Assembly: GCA_028280515.1 (NCBI GenBank)
Contig: JANQLP010000244.1
Coordinates: forward strand, 1 to 43,581
Origin: Hyphomicrobiales bacterium
GTDB taxonomy: Bacteria > Pseudomonadota > Alphaproteobacteria > Rhizobiales > Methyloligellaceae
Direction of reading: 5' to 3'
Length of the DNA: 43,581 nt
Shown: one piece after another, positions 1-8,776 of the stretch
How the letters are laid out: each line of letters begins with the position of its first letter
Numbering within the stretch: the first letter of the stretch is position 1
Position numbers and translations under genes: made by a program
The notes under the pieces: generated by a model
Databases searched by the model: none
What the model was told of the DNA's origin: nothing
The model's input: only the letters and a program-made list of their open reading frames with translations

Positions 1-1
1 C

Positions 2-685
2 AAGATCGCCAAACCGGCGCAGCGTCACTCACCGCGTTCCTCCGTTTCACATGATGCTGAGGTTGGCCGCGCCGCCCGTGCGCACTCGGAGATACTCGAC
101 CTTGTCCTGTCCGGCGAACTGTTGACGGGCTCCCCGCTGAACGAGCGTCAACTGGCTGAGATGCTCGGGATGTCACGCACACCGGTACGAGATGCGCTCG
201 GTCGTCTCGAGGTGGAGTCGGTCATCACGCGGCACGGCAAAACGCTGACCGTGCGGCAGGTATCGGTACAGGAAATCAAGGAAGTGATGGCGATCCGGGA
301 GGTGCTCGAAAGCTACGCGGCAAGGCTGGCGGCAGGGCGGATCGACCCGTCAGAGATCGAAGATCTGTCCAAGCGCATTCACGCTATCCGCGACACCACA
401 GACCCCACCGCCGACGAACATTGGAAGCTCGATGACGCGGTGCATGAACTGGTCTGGCGCGGCAGCGGAAACGCGGTTCTCGGTGAGCTGATAGTCGACT
501 TGCGGCGACGCACGCGCATGTTCGATATCGATCGCGTTCCTGAACGTTTCATGCCGGGATGCGATGAACATCTGGCGTTGTTGATTGCTCTGGCTAGCGG
601 CGACGCCGAAGCGGCTTCGACGGCCATGCGGAGCCACATCAGGAATGCCCGTCAGGGCATTTTCGAGAATCTCATCAATACGTGA
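2..685 (+). CDS. GntR-family transcriptional regulator, FCD/FadR subfamily (5' end outside window)
   Basis: The reading frame is open to the left edge, so the true start lies outside the window. The first ATG-like codon in frame (TTG at 122) falls inside the DNA-binding domain and is not a credible start. The N-terminal winged helix-turn-helix shows the signature LNERQLAEMLGMSRTPVRDAL (split here as LNERQLAEML and GMSRTPVRDAL). The C-terminal part is an all-helical FCD ligand domain (EVMAIREVLESYAARLAA, then acidic/His positions in the DDAVHELV and DEHLALLIAL helices that usually bind a metal and a carboxylate effector). Such proteins are typically repressors of adjacent catabolic genes. It lies 27 bp before the DapA-like gene and probably controls that gene and the following dehydrogenase. 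The effector is unknown. Confidence 0.9.
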   Translation, partial: KIAKPAQRHSPRSSVSHDAEVGRAARAHSEILDLVLSGELLTGSPLNERQLAEMLGMSRTPVRDALGRLEVESVITRHGKTLTVRQVSVQEIKEVMAIREVLESYAARLAAGRIDPSEIEDLSKRIHAIRDTTDPTADEHWKLDDAVHELVWRGSGNAVLGELIVDLRRRTRMFDIDRVPERFMPGCDEHLALLIALASGDAEAASTAMRSHIRNARQGIFENLINT

Positions 686-712
686 AGTCAGTGCAGGGGA
701 AAATGAAGCGAA

Positions 713-1645
713 ATGGCTACGCAATTGATCAGTGAAGACACGCGCGGCGTGTTTCCGATTGCGGCTACGCCGTTCTCCGAGGACGGATCGGTCGATTTCG
801 AGTCGATTGACAGTCTCGTGGATTTCTATCTCGAAAGCGGCGCTCATGGACTAACCATCCTGGGCATGATGGGCGAAGCGCACAAGCTGAGTGACGCGGA
901 GTCAACCAAGATCATCGGCCGCGTCATGCGCCGCATCGATCAGAGCATACCTGTGGTCGTCGGCGTGAGCAGTCCCAGCATGCTGAAGGTCGCCGATCTT
1001 TCGAAAGCCGCGATGGACGAGGGCTGTGCCGGTATCATGATCACGCCGATGTCCGGCCTGAAGACGGAATCCCAGGTTTTTGGATATTTCGACACTGTGT
1101 TCGCCGCACTCGGGCCGGAAATCCCGGTCTGTCTGCAGGACTACCCAACAGTGACGGGCGTTCACATTTCTAACGAGACACTCCTGAAACTGATCGATGA
1201 CCACCCGAGCATCGTCATGCTCAAGCACGAGGATTTCCCGGGTCTGCGCAAGCTTACCGAGGTCCGTAAGCACGGGAATCGGTCGGACGCGCGGCGCATT
1301 TCCATACTCGTTGCGAATGCGGGTTTGTACTACCCGATCGAGATGCGGCGCGGCGCCGACGGGGTGATGACCGGGTTCGCCTTCCCGGATATGCTGGTCA
1401 AAGTCTACGATCTCTTCGCCTCGGGCGAGGCTGAAGCGGCCGAGGACCTCTACGATCTCTATCTCCCGTTACTGCGCTATGAGTACCAGCCGGGCATCGG
1501 CCTTGCCTTGCGCAAAGAGATCCTGTGTCGCCGAGGCGCCATCAGATGTACCGCGACGCGATCACCGGGACCGGCACTGAACCAAGATGAGCATGCGGAG
1601 CTCACGGTCCTGATGGACCGGTTGCAGCGGAAACTAGGAGGCTAG
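713..1645 (+). CDS. Dihydrodipicolinate synthase/N-acetylneuraminate lyase superfamily protein
   Basis: 310 residues, the usual length for this class I aldolase family, in a TIM-barrel fold. The Schiff-base lysine is K171 (in VMLKHED) and the conserved active-site tyrosine is Y144 (in LQDYPTV). The GTTGE loop of true DapA is replaced by GMMGE at 51-55, which argues against lysine biosynthesis and for a catabolic aldolase or dehydratase acting on a 2-keto acid. The neighbours support this: an FCD regulator upstream and an SDR 8 bp downstream, probably one operon. The ATG at 713 is preceded by a weak purine-rich stretch. The exact substrate cannot be read from the sequence. Confidence 0.88.
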   Translation: MATQLISEDTRGVFPIAATPFSEDGSVDFESIDSLVDFYLESGAHGLTILGMMGEAHKLSDAESTKIIGRVMRRIDQSIPVVVGVSSPSMLKVADLSKAAMDEGCAGIMITPMSGLKTESQVFGYFDTVFAALGPEIPVCLQDYPTVTGVHISNETLLKLIDDHPSIVMLKHEDFPGLRKLTEVRKHGNRSDARRISILVANAGLYYPIEMRRGADGVMTGFAFPDMLVKVYDLFASGEAEAAEDLYDLYLPLLRYEYQPGIGLALRKEILCRRGAIRCTATRSPGPALNQDEHAELTVLMDRLQRKLGG

Positions 1646-1653
1646 ACGGCGTC

Positions 1654-2433
1654 ATGGACCTTGGAATTGAAGGCCGCAAAGCAATCGTGTGCGCCGCGAG
1701 TGAAGGGCTCGGATTTGCTTGCGCGAACCAGCTTGCGGCCGAAGGGGTCGATGTCACGATCATCGCCCGGCGCGATGGCCCGCTTCAAACGGCAGCAGAG
1801 ACGATCCGATCAACTCATGATTGTAACGTCACGGCAGTTGCCGGGGATATTACGAGCGAGGAAGGGCGTGCTGCCGTTCTCGACGCTTGTCCGAACCCGG
1901 ACATCCTCGTCAACAATGCTGGCGGACCACCGCCGGGAAGTTTCCGCGACTGGGGCCGCGATGACTGGATCGACGCTGTCGACAGCAACATGATCTCGCC
2001 AATCCTCATGATAAGGGCAACCGTAGACGGCATGATAGAGAGGCGTTTTGGGCGCATCGTCAACATCACGTCGGGTGCCGTGAAAGCGCCGATCCCGACT
2101 CTTGGTCTATCCAACGGTGCGCGCGCCGGACTGACCGGGTTTGTCGCAGGTCTTGCGCGCCAGGTCGCCGAGCACAATGTCACCATCAACAACCTCATGC
2201 CCGGTCCCTTCGCGACCGCGCGCCTGGAGAAAACGCTCGAGGGTGCGGCAAAAGCAGAAGGCGTCAACATCGAGGAGATGCGTAAGCGCCGGCGCAATTC
2301 CATCCCGGCCAGGAGGTTCGGTGATCCGGATGAATTCGGCGTTGCCTGCGCGTATCTGTGCGCCGCGCGTTCGGGTTATGTAACGGGTCAGAATTTACTG
2401 TTGGATGGCGGCACATTCCCCGGAATGCTCTAA
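1654..2433 (+). CDS. SDR-family oxidoreductase with atypical active site
   Basis: 259 residues, a classical short-chain dehydrogenase/reductase in length and layout. The dinucleotide-binding turn near residues 15-20 reads ASEGLG (TGxxxGxG-like, first glycine lost), NNAGG is at 87-91, and the active-site serine is S140. The catalytic YxxxK is not present: the aligned stretch at 152-158 reads LSNGARA, with S153 and R157 where Tyr and Lys are expected. A subgroup of FabG-like proteins carries this LSN-x-x-R pattern, so it may be an ancestral feature of the subgroup rather than decay. A strong ribosome site (AGGAGG) lies in the last codons of the preceding gene. It probably acts with the upstream DapA-like enzyme in the same catabolic route. 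Confidence 0.87.
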   Translation: MDLGIEGRKAIVCAASEGLGFACANQLAAEGVDVTIIARRDGPLQTAAETIRSTHDCNVTAVAGDITSEEGRAAVLDACPNPDILVNNAGGPPPGSFRDWGRDDWIDAVDSNMISPILMIRATVDGMIERRFGRIVNITSGAVKAPIPTLGLSNGARAGLTGFVAGLARQVAEHNVTINNLMPGPFATARLEKTLEGAAKAEGVNIEEMRKRRRNSIPARRFGDPDEFGVACAYLCAARSGYVTGQNLLLDGGTFPGML

Positions 2434-2824
2434 GCTACGCATCCGGTTTTAAACTGCGGCGTAATTGATTGATCTGGTTGATTTTCCAACGGACTGCTGG
2501 GGTGGGGTCGAGGAACCAAACAGGTTCAATGCCAATCCAGACCCTCAATCTAGGGGACTAGAGATTCAGAGCTTATCCGGCATCTCTTGAACGGTTCTTG
2601 TCGTGCCGGTCCCACGGGCTCGATGTCCTTGGTGTCAAATGGGGTTCGATGGGCAAGAAGCCGTAGTTCAACGATGTCCAACGGGAGGCCCAGGCGTGCA
2701 TCGTTGACAGGGGTCTGTCCCGGTGGTTCGTTGGCGGCAGATCGACGCCTCATCGCGACCGGCGAGGACCGGATCGTTTTTTTAGCTCTGGTCGGATGAG
2801 CTCTCCCGCATCGTACCAGGTCAG
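2434..2824. other. Intergenic stretch with no supported gene
   Basis: About 390 bp between the SDR gene and the CNNM/CBS gene. Short open frames exist on both strands near 2550-2800, but they lack ribosome sites, start inside one another and match no family I recognise. No clear hairpin terminator was seen. The stretch could hold remains of an older gene, but nothing in it can be named. Confidence 0.4.
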
Positions 2825-3877
2825 ATGTCCATGCTGTTTCTTGAGATACTCTTCGTACTCCTGCTCATACTCGTAAACGGTCTGCTGGCTATGTCTGAGC
2901 TGGCCATTGTGTCGTCCCGGAGAAGCCGGCTTGAGCACATGGCCGGTCTCGGCAACAGCGGGGCGCGCACTGCACTCCGCTTGATCGATGACCCGAGCCG
3001 GTTCCTGTCAACGGTGCAAATCGGCATCACACTTGTCGGCATCCTGGCTGGTGCTGTGAGCGGAGCGACGTTCGCTGACAAGCTCGGCGACTGGTTTGAT
3101 ACTTTTCCCGCAGTCGCACCGAATGGCGACACGATCGCAATTGGCCTGGTGGTGGTCGTGATCACCTATATTTCGCTCATCGTCGGCGAACTTGTACCGA
3201 AGCGCATCGCACTGGCGAATCCTGAACGCGTCGCTTCGCTCGTCGCGAACCGGATGAACCTGCTTGCCCGTCTTGCCGCTCCCGCGGTCTGGCTGCTCAA
3301 GGTATCGACAGACACAGTCCTTCGCTTCATGAATATTTCCGCGGCGCACAGGGAGACAGTGACCGAGGATGAGGTGAAATCGCTGATTGCCGAAGGCACT
3401 CTTGCGGGGATTTTCGCACCGGAGGAGCGCGAGATGATTGATGGCGTGCTTCGTCTCGACGATTGGCATGTGCGCGTCATCATGACGCCGCGTTCCGAAG
3501 TCGTCTGGGTCGACGCGCAAGCCGATCGCGAGACGCTGGTGGGGGTGGTCGAGACATGCCGCTTCTCGCGCGTGCTCGTCTGCAACGAGTCGATCGACCA
3601 CCCGGTCGGTTTCGCTCATACCAAGGACATGCTCCCGCTGGCTTTGAAGAGCCAGCCCATCGACCTGCAGTCTCTGATGGTGGCGGCGCTCGTTGTCGCG
3701 GATGATATCTCCGTTCTTGAGCTTGTCGACCGGTTTCGCCTCGAAGGCGTACACATGGCGGTCGTCGCCGACGATCATGGCAGGACCGCGGGCGTCGTAA
3801 CGCTGACCGACCTCCTCGAGGCGATCGCGGGTGAAATGCCGGAGGATGGAGAGGTTGTTAAACCAGCTATGGCATGA
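2825..3877 (+). CDS. Hemolysin/CorC-type CNNM-domain membrane protein with CBS pair, lacking the C-terminal domain
   Basis: 350 residues. The N-terminal half (about 1-180) is a DUF21/CNNM transmembrane domain with segments at about 3-25, 60-80, 98-120 and 130-150. A CBS pair follows (about 205-335), starting with the family signature MTPRSEVVWVD. The family (TlyC/YtfL/CorC type) is linked to Mg2+/Co2+ or other ion efflux. Members are usually 420-440 residues and end in a CorC_HlyC domain. Here the protein stops just after GEMPEDGEVVKPAMA, before that domain. The in-frame codons after the TGA read RADGRRLIG, which resembles the usual start of the missing domain (RADGSWLVDG), so a nonsense change followed by decay is likely. 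The start ATG at 2825 has only a weak Shine-Dalgarno sequence. Confidence 0.85.
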   Translation: MSMLFLEILFVLLLILVNGLLAMSELAIVSSRRSRLEHMAGLGNSGARTALRLIDDPSRFLSTVQIGITLVGILAGAVSGATFADKLGDWFDTFPAVAPNGDTIAIGLVVVVITYISLIVGELVPKRIALANPERVASLVANRMNLLARLAAPAVWLLKVSTDTVLRFMNISAAHRETVTEDEVKSLIAEGTLAGIFAPEEREMIDGVLRLDDWHVRVIMTPRSEVVWVDAQADRETLVGVVETCRFSRVLVCNESIDHPVGFAHTKDMLPLALKSQPIDLQSLMVAALVVADDISVLELVDRFRLEGVHMAVVADDHGRTAGVVTLTDLLEAIAGEMPEDGEVVKPAMA

Positions 3878-4268
3878 AGAGCTGACGGACGCCGGCTCAT
3901 CGGTGCGGCGCGCGCGGTGGGCGGCGCAGTCTGTCTGCTGAAGCTTTCCTGAAGACGCCGTAGGAAGAAGGGTGACGCGCATCGTCGTCAGGTCGCGGTT
4001 GCAGCGCCCAGGTTTGGACCCAGGTGGCTTCCGGGAGGGGTGAGAAGAATGAGATGATTCCTTTCACTCCAATTCAGTTCAAATCGGCGTTTCTGCGCCT
4101 CATGCTTAGTGATCACGTGCGGCCAGTGCGATAGCAGCTTGTTTTGCTGGTCAAAATCACATGTGATTGGCTTCTTTGCCCTGTTGGGTCGATCATAGGG
4201 TGAGTTACGCAAGCCTGACCGATCAGTGTCCGGACCCCGAACCGAACATAGGGATCCCAAGTCATAAA
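3878..4268. promoter_or_regulatory. Intergenic region upstream of AraC regulator, with two palindromes
   Basis: About 390 bp without a supported gene. It holds an 8-bp palindrome GTGATCAC near 4108-4115 and a perfect 14-bp palindrome AATCACATGTGATT at 4155-4168, about 100 bp before the chosen start of the AraC-family gene. Palindromes in this position are candidate operators for an unknown repressor or for autoregulation. A frame open from TTG 4167 runs into the AraC gene but would not begin translation well. Confidence 0.35.
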
Positions 4269-5246
4269 ATGAGTTTCATCAACAAAAACAAAGACCACTT
4301 TCGTCATCCGTCCGATCTGACCGTTTCCAAGGTTCTCGACGTCGCCCGAAATCTGCCCGCGAAGGCGCTGCAGTTGAAATCGAGCGCCGTTTTCGCAACC
4401 GGATCGATGAATGTCGTCAAGGTATCCCATGGTGTCCATGTCTCGGTCGCACGGTTGCGCGGCGTGCGAAGCGCCGAGGCACGATCCGAGGCGGCGGTGG
4501 GCCTGCAAATCGAGGGCAGACTGCGCGGCCGTTCGTCGGCACGTGAGATCGGGGGCGCGCAACGTACGGGAGAGATACACGACGGGATGCTGTCGATGGT
4601 GGGACTTCCCGTTGAATCCAGATGGGTCGTGAATGTTCCGGCACAGTCGGAATTCGAGTCCGTTATCATCGAGTTCCCGCTCGGCTACTTTCGGCACCTC
4701 GAAACCGTCGAACCCGTATTTTCGGAGCGCGTCCTCGATTTCATCTCGAACGGTTCGACGGTCCGGCGGCCCATGAGCGCGCGCCAGAAGATGCTCTTCG
4801 CGCAGATCGTTGCGATGGATGAAGCTCAGCCTGGACACAAACTCTTCGCAGAGTCCGTGGCGCTTTCCATGCTCTTCGAAGCCTTTGCCAGGAACGGCAA
4901 TGCCGTCGGTGAGCGCCGCCCTTCATCTGACTCCGTCTCCTATGCTCTGGAGATCATCGAAGAACGGCTGCAGGCGCCGCCGACAATAGGCGAACTCGCA
5001 AAACTTGCCCGCATGAGCGAAACCGGATTCAAACGCGCATTCTCGAAGGCGATGGGACGACCTGTCGGTGAGTACATTTTGAGCCGACGCATGGAACTGG
5101 CCCGCGAACTTGCAGGAACCGGACTGCCCGTCGCTCGGATTGCGTCGGATGTCGGATACGCGACACCGGAGGCGTTTTCGAAGGCGTTTCAAAGGCACTT
5201 TGGCGTCAGTCCGCGGCAATATCAGGATCGTAACAACCGGGCCTGA
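4269..5246 (+). CDS. AraC-family transcriptional regulator of siderophore module 1
   Basis: 325 residues from the ATG at 4269, preceded by AGGGA about 15 bases upstream. A longer frame exists from TTG 4167 but adds residues without homology character. The C-terminal ~100 residues hold the two helix-turn-helix motifs of AraC/XylS (TIGELAKLARMSETGFKRAF and VARIASDVGYATPEAFSKAF), ending in the usual FGVSPRQYQ. The N-terminal ~200 residues are an effector-binding region of the PchR type. The gene is 98 bp upstream of a TonB-dependent receptor on the same strand, so it is probably the ferric-siderophore-responsive activator of that receptor operon. Confidence 0.9.
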   Translation: MSFINKNKDHFRHPSDLTVSKVLDVARNLPAKALQLKSSAVFATGSMNVVKVSHGVHVSVARLRGVRSAEARSEAAVGLQIEGRLRGRSSAREIGGAQRTGEIHDGMLSMVGLPVESRWVVNVPAQSEFESVIIEFPLGYFRHLETVEPVFSERVLDFISNGSTVRRPMSARQKMLFAQIVAMDEAQPGHKLFAESVALSMLFEAFARNGNAVGERRPSSDSVSYALEIIEERLQAPPTIGELAKLARMSETGFKRAFSKAMGRPVGEYILSRRMELARELAGTGLPVARIASDVGYATPEAFSKAFQRHFGVSPRQYQDRNNRA

Positions 5247-5310
5247 TCGGACATGCTGTTGGCCTGACCGGACTGTCAAAGCCACTCGACCGCGAAATCC
5301 CCTCTCAATA

Positions 5311-5331
5311 ACATGATTTCCAAAGTCATGT
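5311..5331. promoter_or_regulatory. Putative RirA iron-responsive operator upstream of TonB receptor 1
   Basis: The core TGATTTCCAAAGTCA (5314-5328) fits TGA-N9-TCA, the published iron-responsive operator of the rhizobial regulator RirA. The inverted repeat extends three bases further on each side (ACATGA ... TCATGT). It ends 13 bp before the receptor start codon, a good place for repression under iron-replete conditions. A TGA-N9-TCA match alone is expected about ten times by chance in a window of this size. The extended palindrome and the position are what make this one credible. Confidence 0.6.
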
Positions 5332-5344
5332 ATCGGGGGATACG

Positions 5345-7525
5345 ATGTTCTCGAATTCGATTTTTGCGCGGCACAGGCGCGCTGCGCTCGCCGGCATTGC
5401 GTTTCTAGCTTCGGGGACGCTCTTGAGTTCCGTGCCGGTTGCCCAGGAGGCAGACATCACGCAACTTGGCCAAATCGTCATTATCGGTGAGCGGCAAGAG
5501 CGTACCTTCGTAGATACCACGAGCAGTGTCAGTGTTTTTGACGTGAATGAACTGGAGAAGACGCCCGGTGCCGAGATCAACGATATTCTCACCGGCTCTC
5601 CCAACGTTCAGACCAGGAGCATCAGTGAGATTCCCAATATCCGCGGCATCGAGGGCGGCGGTCCCGGAGGTCTGGCGAACACGGGTTTGAGTGGCACACT
5701 GCCGCGCGTTCCTTTGATCGTTGATGAAGTGGCGCGGCCCGCGGCTGTCCCGAATGTCGACTACAACAGCTTGTGGGACGTCGAGCAGCTCGAACTGTTC
5801 AAAGGCCCGCAGACGACCTTGCGCGGCCGGACCGCCATTGGCGGCGCTTTTGTCCTGAAGACATTCGATCCGACGTTTGATCCCGAATTTGCCGTGCAGA
5901 CCGTCCTTGAATTCGATGACTTCCACGGACCGACGCGCTCTCTCAATACGATGGCGTCATTCGGCATATTCGATGACATCCTAGCCTTCCGCGGGACGCT
6001 CGAAGGACGCGATGGTGCCGACCCGCGCGACATTGTCAATGTGCCTCCGGGCATCGACGGAAACAGGCTGAACGAGTTCGATCAATTGAGAGGGCGTGCG
6101 AAACTCCTGTTCACACCGCAAGGCGAGGAGGGTCCCTGGCGTTTCCTCGGCATCTACGAGCACCAGGAGGGGACCACACCGCAGACCCGGGGCACCGTTC
6201 AGACGACAGGCTTTTCCGATGGACGTGTTGTCAGCCCGTCACAGCGCGAGATCGACTATGTGACCGGCGGCTTGCGGATCTTCGATACCGAGGCAAACAC
6301 ATACGCGCTCGACTCGTCCTACACCTTCGCCGACGGCTCGAAGCTGCGCTCGATCACGAGCCAGGCCGACACGTTTTACGAAAGCCTGCCGTTCCAGCCC
6401 CAGAACTTCTTCTTCAAGGTCGACGACGACGTTTTCAACCAGGATCTGCTCTACACTTTCGGGACCGATGAGAGCCGCCTGAGCGGGCTGTTCGGTGCGA
6501 CATACACGTACCGGACGCAGGATGTGCGCATCGACAATATCATTCCGCCGTTCCTGCCGCCGGGCATTGCCTTTCTCACCGCCGACGGTGATACCGAGAC
6601 CGTGGCGGCCTTCACCGATCTGCGCGTCGGGCTGACCAGGCGCCTTGACCTGTTGGCCGGTGGCCGTGTCCTGCGGCACGAATATGACCGGACGACGTTT
6701 TCGAGCCTGACCGCCGTACCGCCGTTCAACGTTCCGCCTGTGCTGCAAACGGACCGCGACACCGAGACCGTCGGGCTGCCACTGATCGGCTTGAAGCTCG
6801 ATGTCGACGAGACGCAGAGCGTATCGGTTACGGCGCGCAAGGGCTGGAACGAGGGCGGCGCATCGGTGAACTTCTTCACGGGGCAGCCCTACACGTTCGA
6901 ATCCGAGGAAGTCTGGACCTACGAGGCTGGGTATCGGCTCGAGTCGCAAGACAAGAGGTACAGCTTCGGTGCGACGACCTTCTTCAGCAAGTACGACAAC
7001 CCGCAGTTCTTTCTGGAGACGCAACCCGGCAACCGGTTCAGCATCCAGGTGGTCAACCTCCCCAAGGGGGAGACCTACGGCGCCGAGTTTGAAGGCGAGG
7101 CTGCCGTCACGGACAGCCTGACGCTGCGCGCCGGCGTCGGTCTGCTGGAGACCGAGATCACCGAAGCGCCGGCAGGAAACCCTCAACTCAAGGGCAACCA
7201 TTTCGGCAAGGACCCGGACATCACGGCGTTCCTGGGCTTCGTGTGGAATCCGGCCTGGAAACCGAACTTCAGTTTCGATGGAAAAGTGGCGTTCATCGGC
7301 CAGTCGTTCAACGATTTCAATAACCGGCCGGCGGAGAAGATCGGCGATTACACCATTGTCGATCTGGGGCTCAGTTACGAACGTGGACCGATTACGGGGC
7401 GGGCTTTCGTCAACAATGTGTTCGACGAAACAGGTCTGACGGCGCTTGTCATCAGTGGCGCGAGCAATTTCGCTGCCGTCACGCCCCCGCGCACTGCAGG
7501 GTTTTCGCTGACAGCGAGGTTTTGA
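5345..7525 (+). CDS. TonB-dependent outer-membrane receptor, siderophore module 1
   Basis: 726 residues. It has an N-terminal signal peptide (basic start, hydrophobic core at about 12-28, likely cut near VPVAQ-EA), then a TonB box-like segment (LGQIVIIGER), a plug domain (about 50-160, with the conserved VEQLELFKGPQTTLRGRTAIGG) and a beta-barrel ending in an aromatic residue (SLTARF). Such receptors import ferric siderophores or other metal complexes with energy from TonB-ExbBD, which is not encoded in this window. The gene follows a putative RirA box and an AraC regulator, and is followed 18 bp downstream by an RhtX/FptX-like permease. The ligand cannot be told from the sequence. Confidence 0.94.
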   Translation: MFSNSIFARHRRAALAGIAFLASGTLLSSVPVAQEADITQLGQIVIIGERQERTFVDTTSSVSVFDVNELEKTPGAEINDILTGSPNVQTRSISEIPNIRGIEGGGPGGLANTGLSGTLPRVPLIVDEVARPAAVPNVDYNSLWDVEQLELFKGPQTTLRGRTAIGGAFVLKTFDPTFDPEFAVQTVLEFDDFHGPTRSLNTMASFGIFDDILAFRGTLEGRDGADPRDIVNVPPGIDGNRLNEFDQLRGRAKLLFTPQGEEGPWRFLGIYEHQEGTTPQTRGTVQTTGFSDGRVVSPSQREIDYVTGGLRIFDTEANTYALDSSYTFADGSKLRSITSQADTFYESLPFQPQNFFFKVDDDVFNQDLLYTFGTDESRLSGLFGATYTYRTQDVRIDNIIPPFLPPGIAFLTADGDTETVAAFTDLRVGLTRRLDLLAGGRVLRHEYDRTTFSSLTAVPPFNVPPVLQTDRDTETVGLPLIGLKLDVDETQSVSVTARKGWNEGGASVNFFTGQPYTFESEEVWTYEAGYRLESQDKRYSFGATTFFSKYDNPQFFLETQPGNRFSIQVVNLPKGETYGAEFEGEAAVTDSLTLRAGVGLLETEITEAPAGNPQLKGNHFGKDPDITAFLGFVWNPAWKPNFSFDGKVAFIGQSFNDFNNRPAEKIGDYTIVDLGLSYERGPITGRAFVNNVFDETGLTALVISGASNFAAVTPPRTAGFSLTARF

Positions 7526-7543
7526 GGTCCGGGACCTGGTTCA

Positions 7544-8776
7544 ATGTCATCATCTCTGTCTGTTGGGGTGATCGGGCTGCAGCGGCGAAATCTCATCGCC
7601 GCTGTTTCGCTTCTCACTCTGCTGCAAGGCCTGCTGGGCCAATTTGCGATCCACGGGGTGCCGCTCTTCCTGCGCGACGCCGGCCATTCGGCGCAAATGA
7701 TCGGACTGGTTTTCCTGGCAGCCATTCCCTACGTCTTGCGCTTCGTCTGGGCACCCCTGGTTGACCGGTTCGGCAGTCGCCGGTTTGGCCATTTTCGCAG
7801 CTGGATTGTTGCCGGTCAGGGCGTCGCTTGTCTTATGGTCGGCGCGCTTGCACTCGCCAATCCCGCCGGGAACCCCGTCGTGCTGCTGATGCTCATCTCG
7901 TTGATGATGATCTGTATTGCGACCCAACTGACCGCAACCGGCGGATTGATGGTTGAAAAGCTCGCGCCGGAAGACAGGGCGCGCGGCGCCTCGGTGCAGT
8001 CCGCTTCGGCGGGTATGGCCGGGCTGTTGCTTGGAGCTTGTGTGATCTACGTCTTTGGCGATGTCGGATGGGTAGCGACGGTTACGGCATTGCTGGCTGT
8101 ATCGTTGGCGGGTTTTCTTGTCGTCGGCACTCTGCGGCTTGACGCGGGCGAGGCTCCGCCCGCACAGCCGGGGCCGTTCTGGAGTCAGCTCAACATCCTG
8201 AAGCGCGCAGAAACGCGACACTTGCTGTTCGTCACGGTTCTCGTCGGCTTGGGGTTGGTGCTGACTTACGGCTTCAAATCCATCGTTCTGATCGACGCTG
8301 GATACTCGATTGCACAGGGCGGGCTCATCGGCCTCGTGTTCGGCAACGCCGTCGGCATTGCCTGCGCGCTCGCAATCAGACCGTTGGTCGATCGCTGGGG
8401 CGGGTTCGCCTGCCTGTGCCTGGTCGGCGCCTTGGCGGCGGTGTACTGCGTGGTTTTTTCCGCCTTGTACGCGGCCGGTCTGAGCAAAACGTCAGCCGCG
8501 GCCTTCGTCGTGATTGCCAACGGCCTGACGTTTGCCGCGTTCACCGCGAGCAGAACACTGATGATGGGACTTTGCTCCTCCGGCAACAAGGCGACCGAGC
8601 TCGCCACATTCGTAAGCCTAGAGGGGTTGTGCGTCCTGTTGTTTGCCGGCGTCGGCAACTTTCTTGCCGGCCATATCGGATTTTCGTCCGTCATGCTCGT
8701 GGCCGCCGTCGGCTCGGCGGCGGGGGGCTTGCTGTCCTGGCGGATGGCATCACAAGCGAGGAACCCAAGTCCATGA
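7544..8776 (+). CDS. MFS transporter of the RhtX/FptX siderophore-permease type
   Basis: 410 residues with about 12 transmembrane segments. The first helices and loop (LLTLLQGLLGQFAIHGVPLF ... AAIPYVLRFVWAPLVDRFGS) match the pattern of RhtX/FptX, single-subunit inner-membrane permeases that carry ferric siderophores such as rhizobactin 1021 or pyochelin into the cytoplasm. Its place between a TonB receptor and a siderophore-interacting reductase agrees with import. It overlaps the next gene by four bases (ATGA at 8773-8776), so translation is probably coupled. A related but distinct permease occurs at 25706. Export instead of import cannot be excluded. Confidence 0.88.
   Translation: MSSSLSVGVIGLQRRNLIAAVSLLTLLQGLLGQFAIHGVPLFLRDAGHSAQMIGLVFLAAIPYVLRFVWAPLVDRFGSRRFGHFRSWIVAGQGVACLMVGALALANPAGNPVVLLMLISLMMICIATQLTATGGLMVEKLAPEDRARGASVQSASAGMAGLLLGACVIYVFGDVGWVATVTALLAVSLAGFLVVGTLRLDAGEAPPAQPGPFWSQLNILKRAETRHLLFVTVLVGLGLVLTYGFKSIVLIDAGYSIAQGGLIGLVFGNAVGIACALAIRPLVDRWGGFACLCLVGALAAVYCVVFSALYAAGLSKTSAAAFVVIANGLTFAAFTASRTLMMGLCSSGNKATELATFVSLEGLCVLLFAGVGNFLAGHIGFSSVMLVAAVGSAAGGLLSWRMASQARNPSP

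Noticed and set aside
2550-2799. Small overlapping ORFs on both strands between the SDR and CNNM genes
   Set aside because: No ribosome sites, no homology that I recognise, and mutual overlap. A transposase remnant was considered, but no DDE or inverted-repeat pattern was seen.
3008-3982. A 324-codon minus-strand frame opposite the CNNM/CBS gene
   Set aside because: Antisense shadow of a membrane-protein gene without a start signal or motifs.
4167-4268. N-terminal extension of the first AraC regulator from TTG 4167
   Set aside because: The extension has no conserved features and would place translation start within a perfect palindrome; ATG 4269 is better.
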